Assembly (NCBI RefSeq): GCF_003217475.1
Contig: NZ_QJSP01000003.1
Span: 418,908-482,907, forward strand
Direction of reading: 5' to 3'
Origin: Williamsia limnetica
GTDB taxonomy: Bacteria > Actinomycetota > Actinomycetes > Mycobacteriales > Mycobacteriaceae
Length of the DNA stretch: 64,000 bases
Below, piece by piece: positions 46,101-54,014 of the stretch (the stretch's first letter is position 1; each line of letters begins with the position of its first letter). The notes under the pieces were generated by a model that saw nothing but the letters and a program-made list of their open reading frames with translations, searched no databases and had not been told where the DNA came from. The translations under genes and the position numbers were made by a program.

Positions 46101-46211
46101 TCGGAATTCCACCGCCTCGCACAAGCTATCCGGCGCAGACCCCTCGAGAGCCTTGAGCTCTTGAACAATTGCTCCTGAGATCAGGCTCGTGCCGGGCTGT
46201 TCCATGTTCAT
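43185..46211 (-). CDS. Z1 domain ATPase/endonuclease-like protein, longer copy
   Basis: 1008 aa. Walker A is GYVQSGKT (196-203), motif II IIDDEADQ (374-381), then GYTATPFAN (422-430), and later GGAKLSRGFTVEGL and LMQMGRWFGFRPGYKD. Compared with the shorter copy it has about 60 extra N-terminal residues and an insertion between motifs I and II. Parts of the gene are much richer in A+T than the shorter copy, which points to a different history. The start overlaps the PD-(D/E)XK gene stop by 4 nt. Together these two proteins plus the MORC-like ATPase and methyltransferase nearby match known predicted restriction loci. Confidence 0.88.
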   Translation of the reverse strand: MNMEQPGTSLISGAIVQELKALEGSAPDSLCEAVEFRLRKTKPTGVAETDLVAVLTSHNANDAAKTNLRIQLMKWDFADDSDWTAGTETRSIKRRHVTYGLLGFTESSFDALDTEYPIDVSGSSVISKELPWDPWYVGSRVTEHDFYWRAYRGVLERNWGGSDSIGKLDQATDEVIRRLADPERDAPYQSKGLVVGYVQSGKTANFSGVIAKAIDAGYRLIIVLTGTVEILRSQTQRRLDMELVGEENIRGGIDPANDDLMATVDYAGQGDQDWFEGKFLTHGVNIAAQDNIPGITRLTSPNWDYKKLLAGLAALDFRQGNELAVKSKKLYDPVNLYRTNVRLAVVKKNKSTLDKLVSDLKKIHTGMEEIPALIIDDEADQASVNTVNPNRKGKTSAEVERTAINKKISELLTLLPRCQYVGYTATPFANVFVDPEDSEDIFPRDFIVSLDRPDGYMGGADFYDFNQEFSDIEKTPATSNEAAFVRDIESQTGSKRLEALQAALDSFVLSGAIKLYRESKGAKEFRHHTMLIHESVKMADHAALRVEVQRLWHRSGYTSVTGLERLRKLWLADFEPVSRARAAADDATPADFDELVKFIGTTMDRISESGTPVLVVNGDKDIEQPQLDFQAHGVWKILVGGAKLSRGFTVEGLTVSYYTRRTLQADTLMQMGRWFGFRPGYKDLVRLYVGRAVIAGNRTYDLYEAFGAVIQDEEEFRNELRVFADTEDDGRPSVTPIDVPPLVYQQLPWLKPTATGKMYNAELKFKGEGAKLVDFAMQDARGVGDFNASHFGAIKPILELLGEAGEFEYRETRANVERVGTFVARYGVVPAADLLATFQQFHWTPHWEFGPHAEFLKRAMAEGKLDDFVVMLPELADAEQRTIEGFSDALPIIKRKRRQDRPGFSGSSFRQRQAIEHIAGGEKTAGVLAEELFGLTRGAVLLSLAADMKDADPAVGSDPAKLSDPTSPRDIATLFSYALPKLAAPGGRIGFAAKKKVNKLVVKPSDPD

Positions 46212-47197
46212 GTGTCCCCCTGGTTCGATCCATTGACTAGCTCGCTAAGCGGGTACGGCGGTACCTGGGCATCAAGAGACGATACGTCGACACGGTACGA
46301 GATTGATAAGACGAGTCCCGGTTGCGGGACGACTTGGTTGATCCGTGGACGAGTCAGCGCCGGGAAGGTGTCGTTGACCTGATAGGCGGTAGGGACCGAC
46401 CTAAGCAAGTAGCGAGTCCGATAGAGCTCGTCATCGCGATCCCTCCATCCATTCGACGTCAAATAGCTGATGAAACGGCTTTCATCACCTTCGAGCCGAC
46501 AGCGAAGCTCGCTGACTAGCCCAGATAAAGTCACACTATTCGCAGCAGAGCCTGCCCTCGTAAGTTGGATAGAGACAAGCCATAGTGGGCGATTTGGCAA
46601 TGCCAACAGCTGTGTCGCCGAGTTGATGACGTGCACCCGCTTTTCGGCGCCCGTCGTCTTGACCTCGGCGTCGAAGTCTGCGAGAGCGAAATCATGCTCT
46701 TCTGACCCTGGACCGAGCCACGATTCGATCGCCGCAGGTCCACCAAGAACATTGACAAGTCCAGAAAGTACAAGGAGCTCCCCAATCAGTCCTCGTTCCT
46801 TCTCGGGGGTTAGCTGGTGTCGCTTAGAAAGTAGTTCGCTAAAGGACTGAACAGACTGTCTCGTTGCGGCAGAGAATGTCTGGCCTTCACCCATTGCGTC
46901 GACAATGTTTGCCACTAAGCTATAGGCCTCGTATCGGTCACCTTCTGCGTCGACCCTTAGATGAAAGCACGCTTCGCCATAGATCGTGTCTCTGTCGACG
47001 CTGAGTCGCTCGAATTCGACGAGATCGGGTAGATCGCCAATCTCCTCCGCGAACAGTTCAAGGACATCGCGAATCGGGTCGATTCGTAACCAGCAGTGTG
47101 GGTTACTACTCAGCCGCTGGACGGTTGGAGTGGTCGCTTGGAAGTACTCCGCCAATGTTTCGGGAGTTAGGTATCCATTGCGTTCCTCTGGCATCAA
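46208..47197 (-). CDS. PD-(D/E)XK motif nuclease (DUF4420 type)
   Basis: 329 aa. The restriction-endonuclease-like core is visible as GLIGELLVL (Glu140), HDF (Asp169) and AEVKTT (Glu178, Lys180), the E...D...ExK order of PD-(D/E)XK enzymes. A predicted beta-rich C-terminal part ends LVNGSNQGDT. DUF4420 proteins accompany Z1 ATPases in predicted restriction systems and are the likely DNA-cutting subunit. It is translationally coupled to the longer Z1 gene. A small Cys-rich frame ends 5 nt upstream. Confidence 0.85.
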   Translation of the reverse strand: MMPEERNGYLTPETLAEYFQATTPTVQRLSSNPHCWLRIDPIRDVLELFAEEIGDLPDLVEFERLSVDRDTIYGEACFHLRVDAEGDRYEAYSLVANIVDAMGEGQTFSAATRQSVQSFSELLSKRHQLTPEKERGLIGELLVLSGLVNVLGGPAAIESWLGPGSEEHDFALADFDAEVKTTGAEKRVHVINSATQLLALPNRPLWLVSIQLTRAGSAANSVTLSGLVSELRCRLEGDESRFISYLTSNGWRDRDDELYRTRYLLRSVPTAYQVNDTFPALTRPRINQVVPQPGLVLSISYRVDVSSLDAQVPPYPLSELVNGSNQGDT

Positions 47198-47202
47198 ACT
47201 CT

Positions 47203-47460
47203 CTACTTTCTTCTGGCAGATGACGGGCTACCCTTGGCCTCACCCGACCACCATTCGACAGCAGTCCCGGCCCGGTTTAGCCCCCGATCTTCGCAATCCT
47301 GGTTGACAGATATTCGGCATCGAGCACATGGCAACGGCCTGGACGCGGATGAACCGATCAAGTAGCCGCCCCGTATCCAATTCGGAGCACGATCGAGACG
47401 CTTGCCGCCACACGAACACCTAAGCGCATCCGATTCGTTGACCTCGTCGCCGACGGGCAT
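47203..47460 (-). CDS. Small Cys-rich (zinc-ribbon-like) protein leading the Z1 operon
   Basis: 85 aa from the ATG at 47460 (MPVGDEVNESDALRCSCGGK), with AGG about 7 nt upstream; an ATG at 47514 would give 103 aa. Two cysteine pairs, CSCGG and CARC about 33 residues apart, could hold one zinc. It stops 5 nt before the PD-(D/E)XK start, as expected for the first gene of the operon. The family is not recognised. It may be a DNA-binding regulator or a small subunit, or a chance frame in the promoter region. Confidence 0.4.
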   Translation of the reverse strand: MPVGDEVNESDALRCSCGGKRLDRAPNWIRGGYLIGSSASRPLPCARCRISVNQDCEDRGLNRAGTAVEWWSGEAKGSPSSARRK

Positions 47461-47656
47461 GCGCAGCCTGCTCGACGAGGTGGCGGGAACAGGCGTCACC
47501 CTCACACGTTGCATGATTCAAGGCATCCTCACATGGGTCCTGCTACCCTAGTCCCTTAAATTGATACACGACCGACGCCGTGTTAGATACCGAACGTGCC
47601 GCAGCTGGCCAGCGTGTGCGACAGGTGACGTCGGTGGGTCCCGCTATGGTCTACTT

Positions 47657-48748
47657 GTGCCCATCTCATCTCCCCGCTTGACGGTTCTAGATCTCTTCGC
47701 CGGCGCGGGCGGGCTGACCGCCGGGCTTCACCGGTCGGACGAGCGATTCGAGACGGTTCGTGCAGTGGAGATGGATCTCGCCGCCGCTGCGACCTTTCGC
47801 GCCACGTTCGGGGATCGTGTCTACCCCGGGAAGATTGAGGACTGGTTAAAGCAGGAAGAGGTACCCGCAGTTGACGTGGTCGTCGGCGGCCCACCTTGTC
47901 AAGGGTTTTCCGCGCTGGGAAAACAAGACGTGACGGACTCACGCAATCAGATGTGGCGCCATTACGCGGAGACCGTGAAACGAGCGGATCCAAAGTACTT
48001 CATCCTCGAGAACGTGCCACAGTTCCTCGATTCGCCTCAGTTTGAGCTCTTCCGCACAGCTACCCGGCGGCGCGGTAAGCTCTCCAACTATAGCTTCACC
48101 CCATACCTACTGAACTCGGCTGACTTTGGGGCGCCCCAAGCGCGCAAGCGCATCGTTGTAGTTGGTTGGCACAGAGACTTACCGGACCCTGGGCAGCCTA
48201 CGAAAACGACGACCCAGGGGAATCGAACAACCGTCGCCGACGCGTTGGTCGGAGTACCGACTGCTGTCCGCGAACGCCTACTACCAGATCGATATATAGA
48301 GTTCGGAGGCCGCGAGTTTCCGGGAGCATTCAAGTCTCCCGAGCTACATCTGACCCGGAATTACAGTGACGTCTCCCTCGCACGATTCGCATCCATTCCT
48401 TCCGGAGGCAACCGGTTCGACATACCTGATGACCTTCTGCCAAATTGCTGGCGAAATCACACGACAGGTTCGGGGGACGTAATGGGGCGGTTGCGCTGGG
48501 ACAAACCGTCCGTGACCATCCGAACAGAATTTTTTAAACCAGAGAAAGGCCGCTACCTGCATCCCACGGAGAATCGGGCAATCACCCATTATGAAGCGGC
48601 ACTGCTTCAGGGGTTTTCCGACGATCATCAATGGGTTGGGTCCAAGACCGCAATAGCCAAACAAATAGGCAATGCAGTACCAATTTCTTTAGGTATTGCG
48701 ATCGGCAAGATGTTGGCTAAAGCCATCGATCGCCATTCCAGTTTCTAA
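47657..48748 (+). CDS. DNA cytosine-C5 methyltransferase
   Basis: 363 aa from a GTG at 47657, chosen because motif I follows at once: VLDLFAGAGGLTAG (10-23). Motif IV is GGPPCQGFS, with catalytic Cys81; motif VI is ENVPQF (118-123); motif VIII is APQARKRIV; the target recognition region lies about 190-300; motif X is KQIGNAVP near the end. It transfers methyl from SAM to carbon 5 of cytosine within a short site that cannot be read from sequence. It is divergent from the nuclease/Z1 operon and convergent with the MORC-like gene, and is the likely self-protecting half of the system. Confidence 0.93.
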   Translation: MPISSPRLTVLDLFAGAGGLTAGLHRSDERFETVRAVEMDLAAAATFRATFGDRVYPGKIEDWLKQEEVPAVDVVVGGPPCQGFSALGKQDVTDSRNQMWRHYAETVKRADPKYFILENVPQFLDSPQFELFRTATRRRGKLSNYSFTPYLLNSADFGAPQARKRIVVVGWHRDLPDPGQPTKTTTQGNRTTVADALVGVPTAVRERLLPDRYIEFGGREFPGAFKSPELHLTRNYSDVSLARFASIPSGGNRFDIPDDLLPNCWRNHTTGSGDVMGRLRWDKPSVTIRTEFFKPEKGRYLHPTENRAITHYEAALLQGFSDDHQWVGSKTAIAKQIGNAVPISLGIAIGKMLAKAIDRHSSF

Positions 48749-49011
48749 CTAGACTGAAAAGTTATCGCGGGCGTCAATATAGGAGTCGCAAACACTAGTC
48801 GCGTTGACACGTCTTTCATTGCTGCAAAGGTAGCAATAAAGCATCCATCGAAGGCTCGTCAACATGGTCGACATTTGACTTGTGAGATGATGAGGAATTA
48901 CCCTTTAAGATCTTAGTCGAAGAGCGCTTCGGGCGCTTCAGGTAGTCAATCTACAGAAGATTTATTGGATCTCGCCGAATTAAAGCGGGATGGCTCGCTG
49001 TACCGGGCTGT

Positions 49012-50514
49012 TCATTTTCCAGTCTCCTCTTTCGCGGCCGCCGTCAACACTGCCTGCCATGCAGCCGCGTTATCCTTGTCCCGTGGGCCAAATGCTGCGC
49101 CGCGAAAGACATCCTCGGCAAGTAGGAATAGCAAGGCTTTTACCACGGGGAGATCATTTACCCCACCACGACGTCCAGCAAGCATCCCCTTACGATAGAT
49201 CTTGTTCAACCATAGAGTATTCGACTCTCGGTCGACTTCAAAAAATTCGTCGCCGTCGTAAAAATCTGTCCATCGAATCTCCAGTGCGGCTCTCGACTCG
49301 TCTCGAGGATATTCGACCTGAATTGCCTTGCGCACCTTCGCTGGCATACCAGTACCGGCTTCGAGTACGGGCTGTCTCGTTCTTCCCCTTCTATTGCTTT
49401 CTCGGTACAGACCGTCAGCGTCCGCAAGGTAGTCCTCGAATGACGTTCCGTCCTTCGCCACCGCAGATTCGACCGCTTGAATAAACTCCGGACGCGGATG
49501 AACACTACTCTTTTCCATATTGATGTCAAAGAGCTCAGGCCAGTTACTTATGTCGACCTCCACTCTCGCCAACTGCAATCGTCTGTTCGTCGACGCTGCA
49601 TTCTTCCACCCCCGAGCCTCAATCAAACGGTTGTTCCTGTAGAAATAGAAGCCTTGACCGATTGAAGGGTCCCCACCCAGTCTAAACCCTAGCGCCTCGC
49701 TTCGAGGGGGCCAGATATGCGCGGTTATCGATAGGCGCTCGCCACCCACATCGCAAATCAAGTCCTTTGGATAGGAAGCCTTTCCGGAACGCTTGTACCC
49801 GAAGGGGTCGACTGATTGTACCGTGCTCGGTGCGCCCGGTCCGCCACCGTCTGCATCCGTGACATCAATGGTGATAGATACTTTGGTCCCCAGAATACGA
49901 TGAAGAGTCAATCCTAAATGCAATCTCAATCGATTAATAGTGTGCGAGAGGTATTCGTCGGTGATCGTAGGATCGGTGGCGGTGGGAAAAGTTCTGACGT
50001 TGTCCCACTTAACCAGCGTCCCCCCGTCGGCTTCGACTTCAAAGAGCGCCGCTTCCAGATCTTCACCAGATTGACCGGGATCTAAGACCTCGCACAGAAA
50101 ATCTTGCACGTGGGCGCGTTTAATACGACGCCCGACGGCCAACCTCCCTCTTTTCTTGGACAAGACAGTCAAAGTGTCCGCTTGGCTAAAGGAAGCCGCT
50201 TTCAGACCCATTCCGAAGTGTCCTAGCGAATCGCCTTTGTAATCGCGTCGGCGGCCGACTGTCATTGCTGCGTCTATTCGCTTGTCACCCATCCCACGGC
50301 CGTTATCGATTACGAGGAGCGACCTTAACCGACCCCCGATACGAATGAACCGTATCAATATCTTCGAAGCGTTAGCGTCGATGCAGTTGTCGACAAGATC
50401 AGCAAGCCCTGTTGTCATATCGTGCGAAAGTCCAATTGCCTTCATCACGTCCGGGTCAGGAGGCAGTCGTTTGACCTCGATGGTATCAATTGCATGCAAA
50501 ACGTTCTCGGTCAC
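49012..50514 (-). CDS. MORC/MutL-like GHKL ATPase, second copy
   Basis: 500 aa. The N-box reads ADLVDNCIDANA (Asn43, Asp46), with Asp39 at the position where MutL and MORC carry the catalytic Glu. The G1 box is VIDNGRGM (68-75) and the G2 box LGHFGMGLKAAS (98-109). The C-terminal half includes an S5-like segment (FYFYRNNRLIEARGW). Bacterial MORC-like ATPases are core parts of predicted cytosine-methylation restriction systems and may act as DNA clamps. A gap of 263 AT-rich bases without genes separates it from the methyltransferase; 145 bases separate it from vsr upstream. Confidence 0.85.
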   Translation of the reverse strand: MTENVLHAIDTIEVKRLPPDPDVMKAIGLSHDMTTGLADLVDNCIDANASKILIRFIRIGGRLRSLLVIDNGRGMGDKRIDAAMTVGRRRDYKGDSLGHFGMGLKAASFSQADTLTVLSKKRGRLAVGRRIKRAHVQDFLCEVLDPGQSGEDLEAALFEVEADGGTLVKWDNVRTFPTATDPTITDEYLSHTINRLRLHLGLTLHRILGTKVSITIDVTDADGGGPGAPSTVQSVDPFGYKRSGKASYPKDLICDVGGERLSITAHIWPPRSEALGFRLGGDPSIGQGFYFYRNNRLIEARGWKNAASTNRRLQLARVEVDISNWPELFDINMEKSSVHPRPEFIQAVESAVAKDGTSFEDYLADADGLYRESNRRGRTRQPVLEAGTGMPAKVRKAIQVEYPRDESRAALEIRWTDFYDGDEFFEVDRESNTLWLNKIYRKGMLAGRRGGVNDLPVVKALLFLLAEDVFRGAAFGPRDKDNAAAWQAVLTAAAKEETGK

Positions 50515-50659
50515 TACTGCTCCTTAAAGTCAACCAACCACTCCGCGACTTGACACGATTAATTCAGGACATCACGCTATTTGACTCTGGACTCCCGCTT
50601 TCCAACAACATCTTTTGCACTCCGGTCCACGGCTCGGCCAACAGGATCGATCCGGATTA

Positions 50660-51094
50660 TTACACCCTCCCTCGCAGGTTGGATAGAGAACAGCGAATGG
50701 TCCGTACGGCGTCATCAGGTGGATCGTGCTCCCAAAAACGCAACACAGTCCACCCGCGCGATCTCAGCTCTGCGTCAGTCGCCCGATCCCGGCGGACGTT
50801 GGCATCCAGCTTCTCCGCCCACCAATCAGCGTTCGATTTGGGCCGGGTCGCGTGTACTGGGCACCCATGCCAGAAGCAACCATCTACAAACACCACAAGT
50901 AACAGCCCACGCCAGACAATGTCGCCACGAGTCCGCATGTCAGGTTCGAGTTTGACGTCTACGCGGTATCTGATTCCCACTGCGTGTAGCAGGCGGCGAA
51001 TCCGCATCTCGGCGGCGGTGTCACGCCGGCGTTGCTCCCGCATTCGATCGCGGACAGCGTCCGACGACGCTAACGGCCTCGAGCTACCGGTCAT
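50660..51094 (-). CDS. vsr: Very short patch repair (Vsr) endonuclease
   Basis: 144 aa, the family's usual size. Core motifs: MRTRGDIVW, with the catalytic Asp, then LLVVFVDGCFWHGCPVH, with the conserved FWHGC block whose Cys/His residues bind zinc, and GWTVLRFWEHD at the end. Vsr nicks DNA next to T in T:G mismatches that arise when 5-methylcytosine deaminates, so it repairs damage caused by the nearby methyltransferase. It is probably cotranscribed with the MORC-like gene downstream. Confidence 0.93.
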   Translation of the reverse strand: MTGSSRPLASSDAVRDRMREQRRRDTAAEMRIRRLLHAVGIRYRVDVKLEPDMRTRGDIVWRGLLLVVFVDGCFWHGCPVHATRPKSNADWWAEKLDANVRRDRATDAELRSRGWTVLRFWEHDPPDDAVRTIRCSLSNLRGRV

Positions 51095-51555
51095 GTAAGC
51101 GGCTGCCTATGGTTCCAGTCCAGCAAGTACCGAACTGGTTCGAGCGGCGGAGCACCCTGTCAACAGTGACCACCATTCGTCTCCTGTTCTTGTCCGGGCC
51201 CAGTGCAGCACTTGCTTTGTACAGCTTGGCATCGCTGATGCGTGGACGGTAGCCGACCCACTCTGGGCAAGCGAAGGAGCATTGCCGTGAATGGCCTGAC
51301 GGTACCCAGCAGTCCTACGCGAACCAGCGGCTTAAGATTCGCGTCTCTTCATCTGTTCGCACGACATAGGGAAGGCTCGCGGTCGCCACTCCCACGAGCG
51401 TCCATCCTTAAGACGGCGACACGGTGCACACAACACCTCAGCGGCCAGGCCTCGCGGATACGATCGACCAGTAATCCGCTTCGGCCCGACAGCATGCGTC
51501 TCTACGACAAGGCTCCACCCGTGCGGGAAGACTTTCATGCCTTCCTGGAGCCGTC
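51095..51555. other. 461-base divergent intergenic region with one possible small gene
   Basis: It separates vsr (leftward) from the DUF2075 gene (rightward). On the minus strand 51332-51538 encodes 68 aa starting MKVFPHGWSLVVETHAVGPK, with a CAPC motif and AGGAAGG immediately before the ATG, but it is not recognised. No other feature is convincing. Confidence 0.3.
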
Positions 51556-53406
51556 TTGCCGTTGTACCGCAACTCTGTCGCTGGTGTTCGATTTCAGATC
51601 GAGTCCGGGAGTCTCGTACCCGTCTTGACCGAACAGTTCCGTTTCCAGATCGGCTACAACCCGTCCCCTGCTGAGGCTCGTTCCTGGGGTCGGAGCCTTG
51701 CAGTCTTAGCCGGCGACCTTGTCGATGCCGGTCTCGAAAAGGCAGAGCTTCTCGTCGAATACCAGCTGCCGCTGACCAGCAAGCGTGCTGATGCGGTCGT
51801 GTGTGGAGTCCACCCCAAGACCGGGCTGCCGTCGTACGTTGTCGTCGAGCTCAAGCAGTGGAGCAGCGCGTCGATTCTTGCGGGCACTGACGACGTCGTC
51901 CTGCTCGATGGAGCCGGCGAACGACTACACCCAGTCGAGCAAGTTCGCCGTTACTGCACACACCTGAGCGACTTCATCGCGACGCTCGGCGGAAGCACCG
52001 ACCAGCTTGCGGGTGTCGCATACCTGCACAACGCCACCGACGCGGACATCCAAGACCTCTGGACGCTCCCCCAGTCCGAAACCGGACGCATGTTCACCGG
52101 GCAACGACGCGGTGAACTGCTCAAGTACTTCCAAAGCAAGCTTTCGACTGAGCCGGGTGCCGACGCTGCCGACCAGTTGCTCTCGTCGGCCGTTCGGCCC
52201 AGTAAGCAGCTCATGGCCCTGGCCGCAGACGAAGTCCAACGCCGTGAGCAGTTCGTTCTTCTCGACGAGCAGCAGACCGCGTACTCGTTGGTATTGCGCG
52301 CTGTGGACGAGTCGTACCGGTCGAACACCAAGGAAGTCATCATCGTCACCGGTGGGCCTGGCTCGGGGAAGTCAGTCATCGCGCTGAGCTTGCTCGGCGA
52401 GCTGTCCCGGCGTGGCCGGACCGCTCTGCATGCCACCGGGTCATCAGCATTCACCATGACTCTGCGGCGGGTGGCAGGCGCTCGCGCGCCGCGGGTCAAG
52501 CAGATGTTTAAGTACTACAACCAATTCATTGACGCCGAACCCAACGAGATCGACGTGCTCATCAACGATGAAGCTCATCGAGTCAAAGAGACCTCGACCA
52601 ACCGCTACACAAAAGCGGCGCTCCGCACAGGACGCCCGCAGGTCGAAGAGCTCATCGACGCGGCGCGCGTTCCCGTCTTCCTACTCGACGAGTTCCAGGT
52701 AGTGCGCCCGTCGGAGCGGGGCACCGTCTCGGATATCAGCGGCGCCGCCGAGCGCATGGGATGTAAAGTTCGGATGGTTTCGCTCGACGGACAGTTCCGA
52801 TGTGGCGGCAGCCGCGCCTACGAGAATTGGGTCCTCCGACTGCTGGACCTCGAGCCTGGCGGCCCGATCAAGTGGACCGGCGACGAAGCGTTCGCAGTAC
52901 GCGTCTCGGAGTCTCCATCACTCGTTGAACACCAGCTGCGATCTCTTCTCGACGAAGGCTACTCGGCTCGGATTGCCGCCGGCTACTGCTGGGCTTGGAG
53001 CGACCCGGTAAAGGGCGGCGGTCTCGTCGACGACGTCGTGATCGGCGACTGGAAACGCCCGTGGAACAACAAAAAGCAGACATCGCACGACGGTGCGCCT
53101 GGAACACCCTACTGGGCGTCAGACCCTGCCGGCTTTAACCAAGTCGGATGCGTCTACACAGCGCAAGGTTTCGAATACGACTACGGCGGTGTCATCTTCG
53201 GACCCGACCTGGTGTGGCGTACCGACCATTGGGAAGCGCGACCCGAATACAACCACGACAACCAGGTCAAGCGGGGCAATCCCGAAGGTTTCGACAGGGC
53301 CATCCGCAACACCTACAAGGTCCTCCTTACTCGAGGAATGCGCGGAATGACCGTGTATTCAACAGATTCCGAAACCCAAGCACTGCTTCAGTCACTTGTA
53401 CCGTAA
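51556..53406 (+). CDS. DUF2075 (Schlafen-like) helicase with N-terminal nuclease motif
   Basis: 616 aa from a TTG at 51556, chosen because GGAG lies 6 nt upstream and LPLYRNSVAGVRFQIESG is the usual opening of this family. The N-terminal domain has KRADAVVCG...YVVVELKQW (Asp79, Glu98, Lys100), a PD-(D/E)XK arrangement. The helicase core has Walker A GGPGSGKS (266-273), Walker B LINDEAHR (335-342) and a late NTYKVLLTRGMRGMTVY. DUF2075 proteins are superfamily-1-like and common in defence islands. It forms a unit with the small gene 22 nt downstream. Confidence 0.88.
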   Translation: MPLYRNSVAGVRFQIESGSLVPVLTEQFRFQIGYNPSPAEARSWGRSLAVLAGDLVDAGLEKAELLVEYQLPLTSKRADAVVCGVHPKTGLPSYVVVELKQWSSASILAGTDDVVLLDGAGERLHPVEQVRRYCTHLSDFIATLGGSTDQLAGVAYLHNATDADIQDLWTLPQSETGRMFTGQRRGELLKYFQSKLSTEPGADAADQLLSSAVRPSKQLMALAADEVQRREQFVLLDEQQTAYSLVLRAVDESYRSNTKEVIIVTGGPGSGKSVIALSLLGELSRRGRTALHATGSSAFTMTLRRVAGARAPRVKQMFKYYNQFIDAEPNEIDVLINDEAHRVKETSTNRYTKAALRTGRPQVEELIDAARVPVFLLDEFQVVRPSERGTVSDISGAAERMGCKVRMVSLDGQFRCGGSRAYENWVLRLLDLEPGGPIKWTGDEAFAVRVSESPSLVEHQLRSLLDEGYSARIAAGYCWAWSDPVKGGGLVDDVVIGDWKRPWNNKKQTSHDGAPGTPYWASDPAGFNQVGCVYTAQGFEYDYGGVIFGPDLVWRTDHWEARPEYNHDNQVKRGNPEGFDRAIRNTYKVLLTRGMRGMTVYSTDSETQALLQSLVP

Positions 53407-53428
53407 CGCCAAATCTGGGGAGTTGCCA

Positions 53429-53905
53429 ATGCCTGCAGTCTTGACCACCTACAACGCGGTCACGAGCGATGCCCAGGCCAACCTACGGTGGGGAATCAGG
53501 AAGGGACGATGGGGTCTTCCACGTCTGCCCATCAACTCCGATACCGGCACGAACTTCTCGTGGCATGTCCTCGGCACCAAAGCGAAGGGCCTTCCGCACG
53601 GGCCACGGGCGCAGCGAGACATCTGGGTCACAGGCAAGATTGACCTTTACCTGTTCAAAGTCATTACGCCCCTGCAGAAGTACGCCGAGCCATTTTGGCC
53701 GGACGAGGTGGCTGCAGGCAAGGTGATCTATCCGTATCGATTTGACATCGCGCTGGTATCGCAGGCTACGCAGATTCCGACCGCCTTCGACGAGCCGATT
53801 CCGGAAGCGTTGTCGGAGGGAATCCGCGTCGGTGCCACCGGTGGGCCGAGCATCGTCGATGTTGATGAGGCCCAACTCGAAGCGCTACTCACCTATATGG
53901 GGTGA
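53429..53905 (+). CDS. EVE-like (PUA/YTH-related) domain protein
   Basis: 158 aa from the ATG at 53429 with GGGGAG upstream. The segment RDIWVTGKIDLYLFKVITPL followed by EPFWPDEVAAGKVIYPYRFD resembles the core of EVE domains, which bind modified bases and are often fused or linked to restriction enzymes. The match is by pattern only. Its position, directly behind a nuclease-helicase, fits a role in recognising modified DNA or RNA. A hairpin follows the stop. Confidence 0.6.
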   Translation: MPAVLTTYNAVTSDAQANLRWGIRKGRWGLPRLPINSDTGTNFSWHVLGTKAKGLPHGPRAQRDIWVTGKIDLYLFKVITPLQKYAEPFWPDEVAAGKVIYPYRFDIALVSQATQIPTAFDEPIPEALSEGIRVGATGGPSIVDVDEAQLEALLTYMG

Positions 53906-53919
53906 CCGCCCGTGCGGTC
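53904..53919 (+). terminator. Hairpin after the EVE-like gene
   Basis: GACCGC (53904-53909) and GCGGTC (53914-53919) form a perfect 6-bp stem with a 4-nt CCGT loop overlapping the stop codon, followed by TTACTG. Confidence 0.5.
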
Positions 53920-54014
53920 TTACTGCTAAGATAATAGCGAATACGCGTTATCTGCAATAAGTCCGCTTAATTCCGATTCACCGCGCCCGCGGTTGGAAGA
54001 AAAGAGCCGAATGA

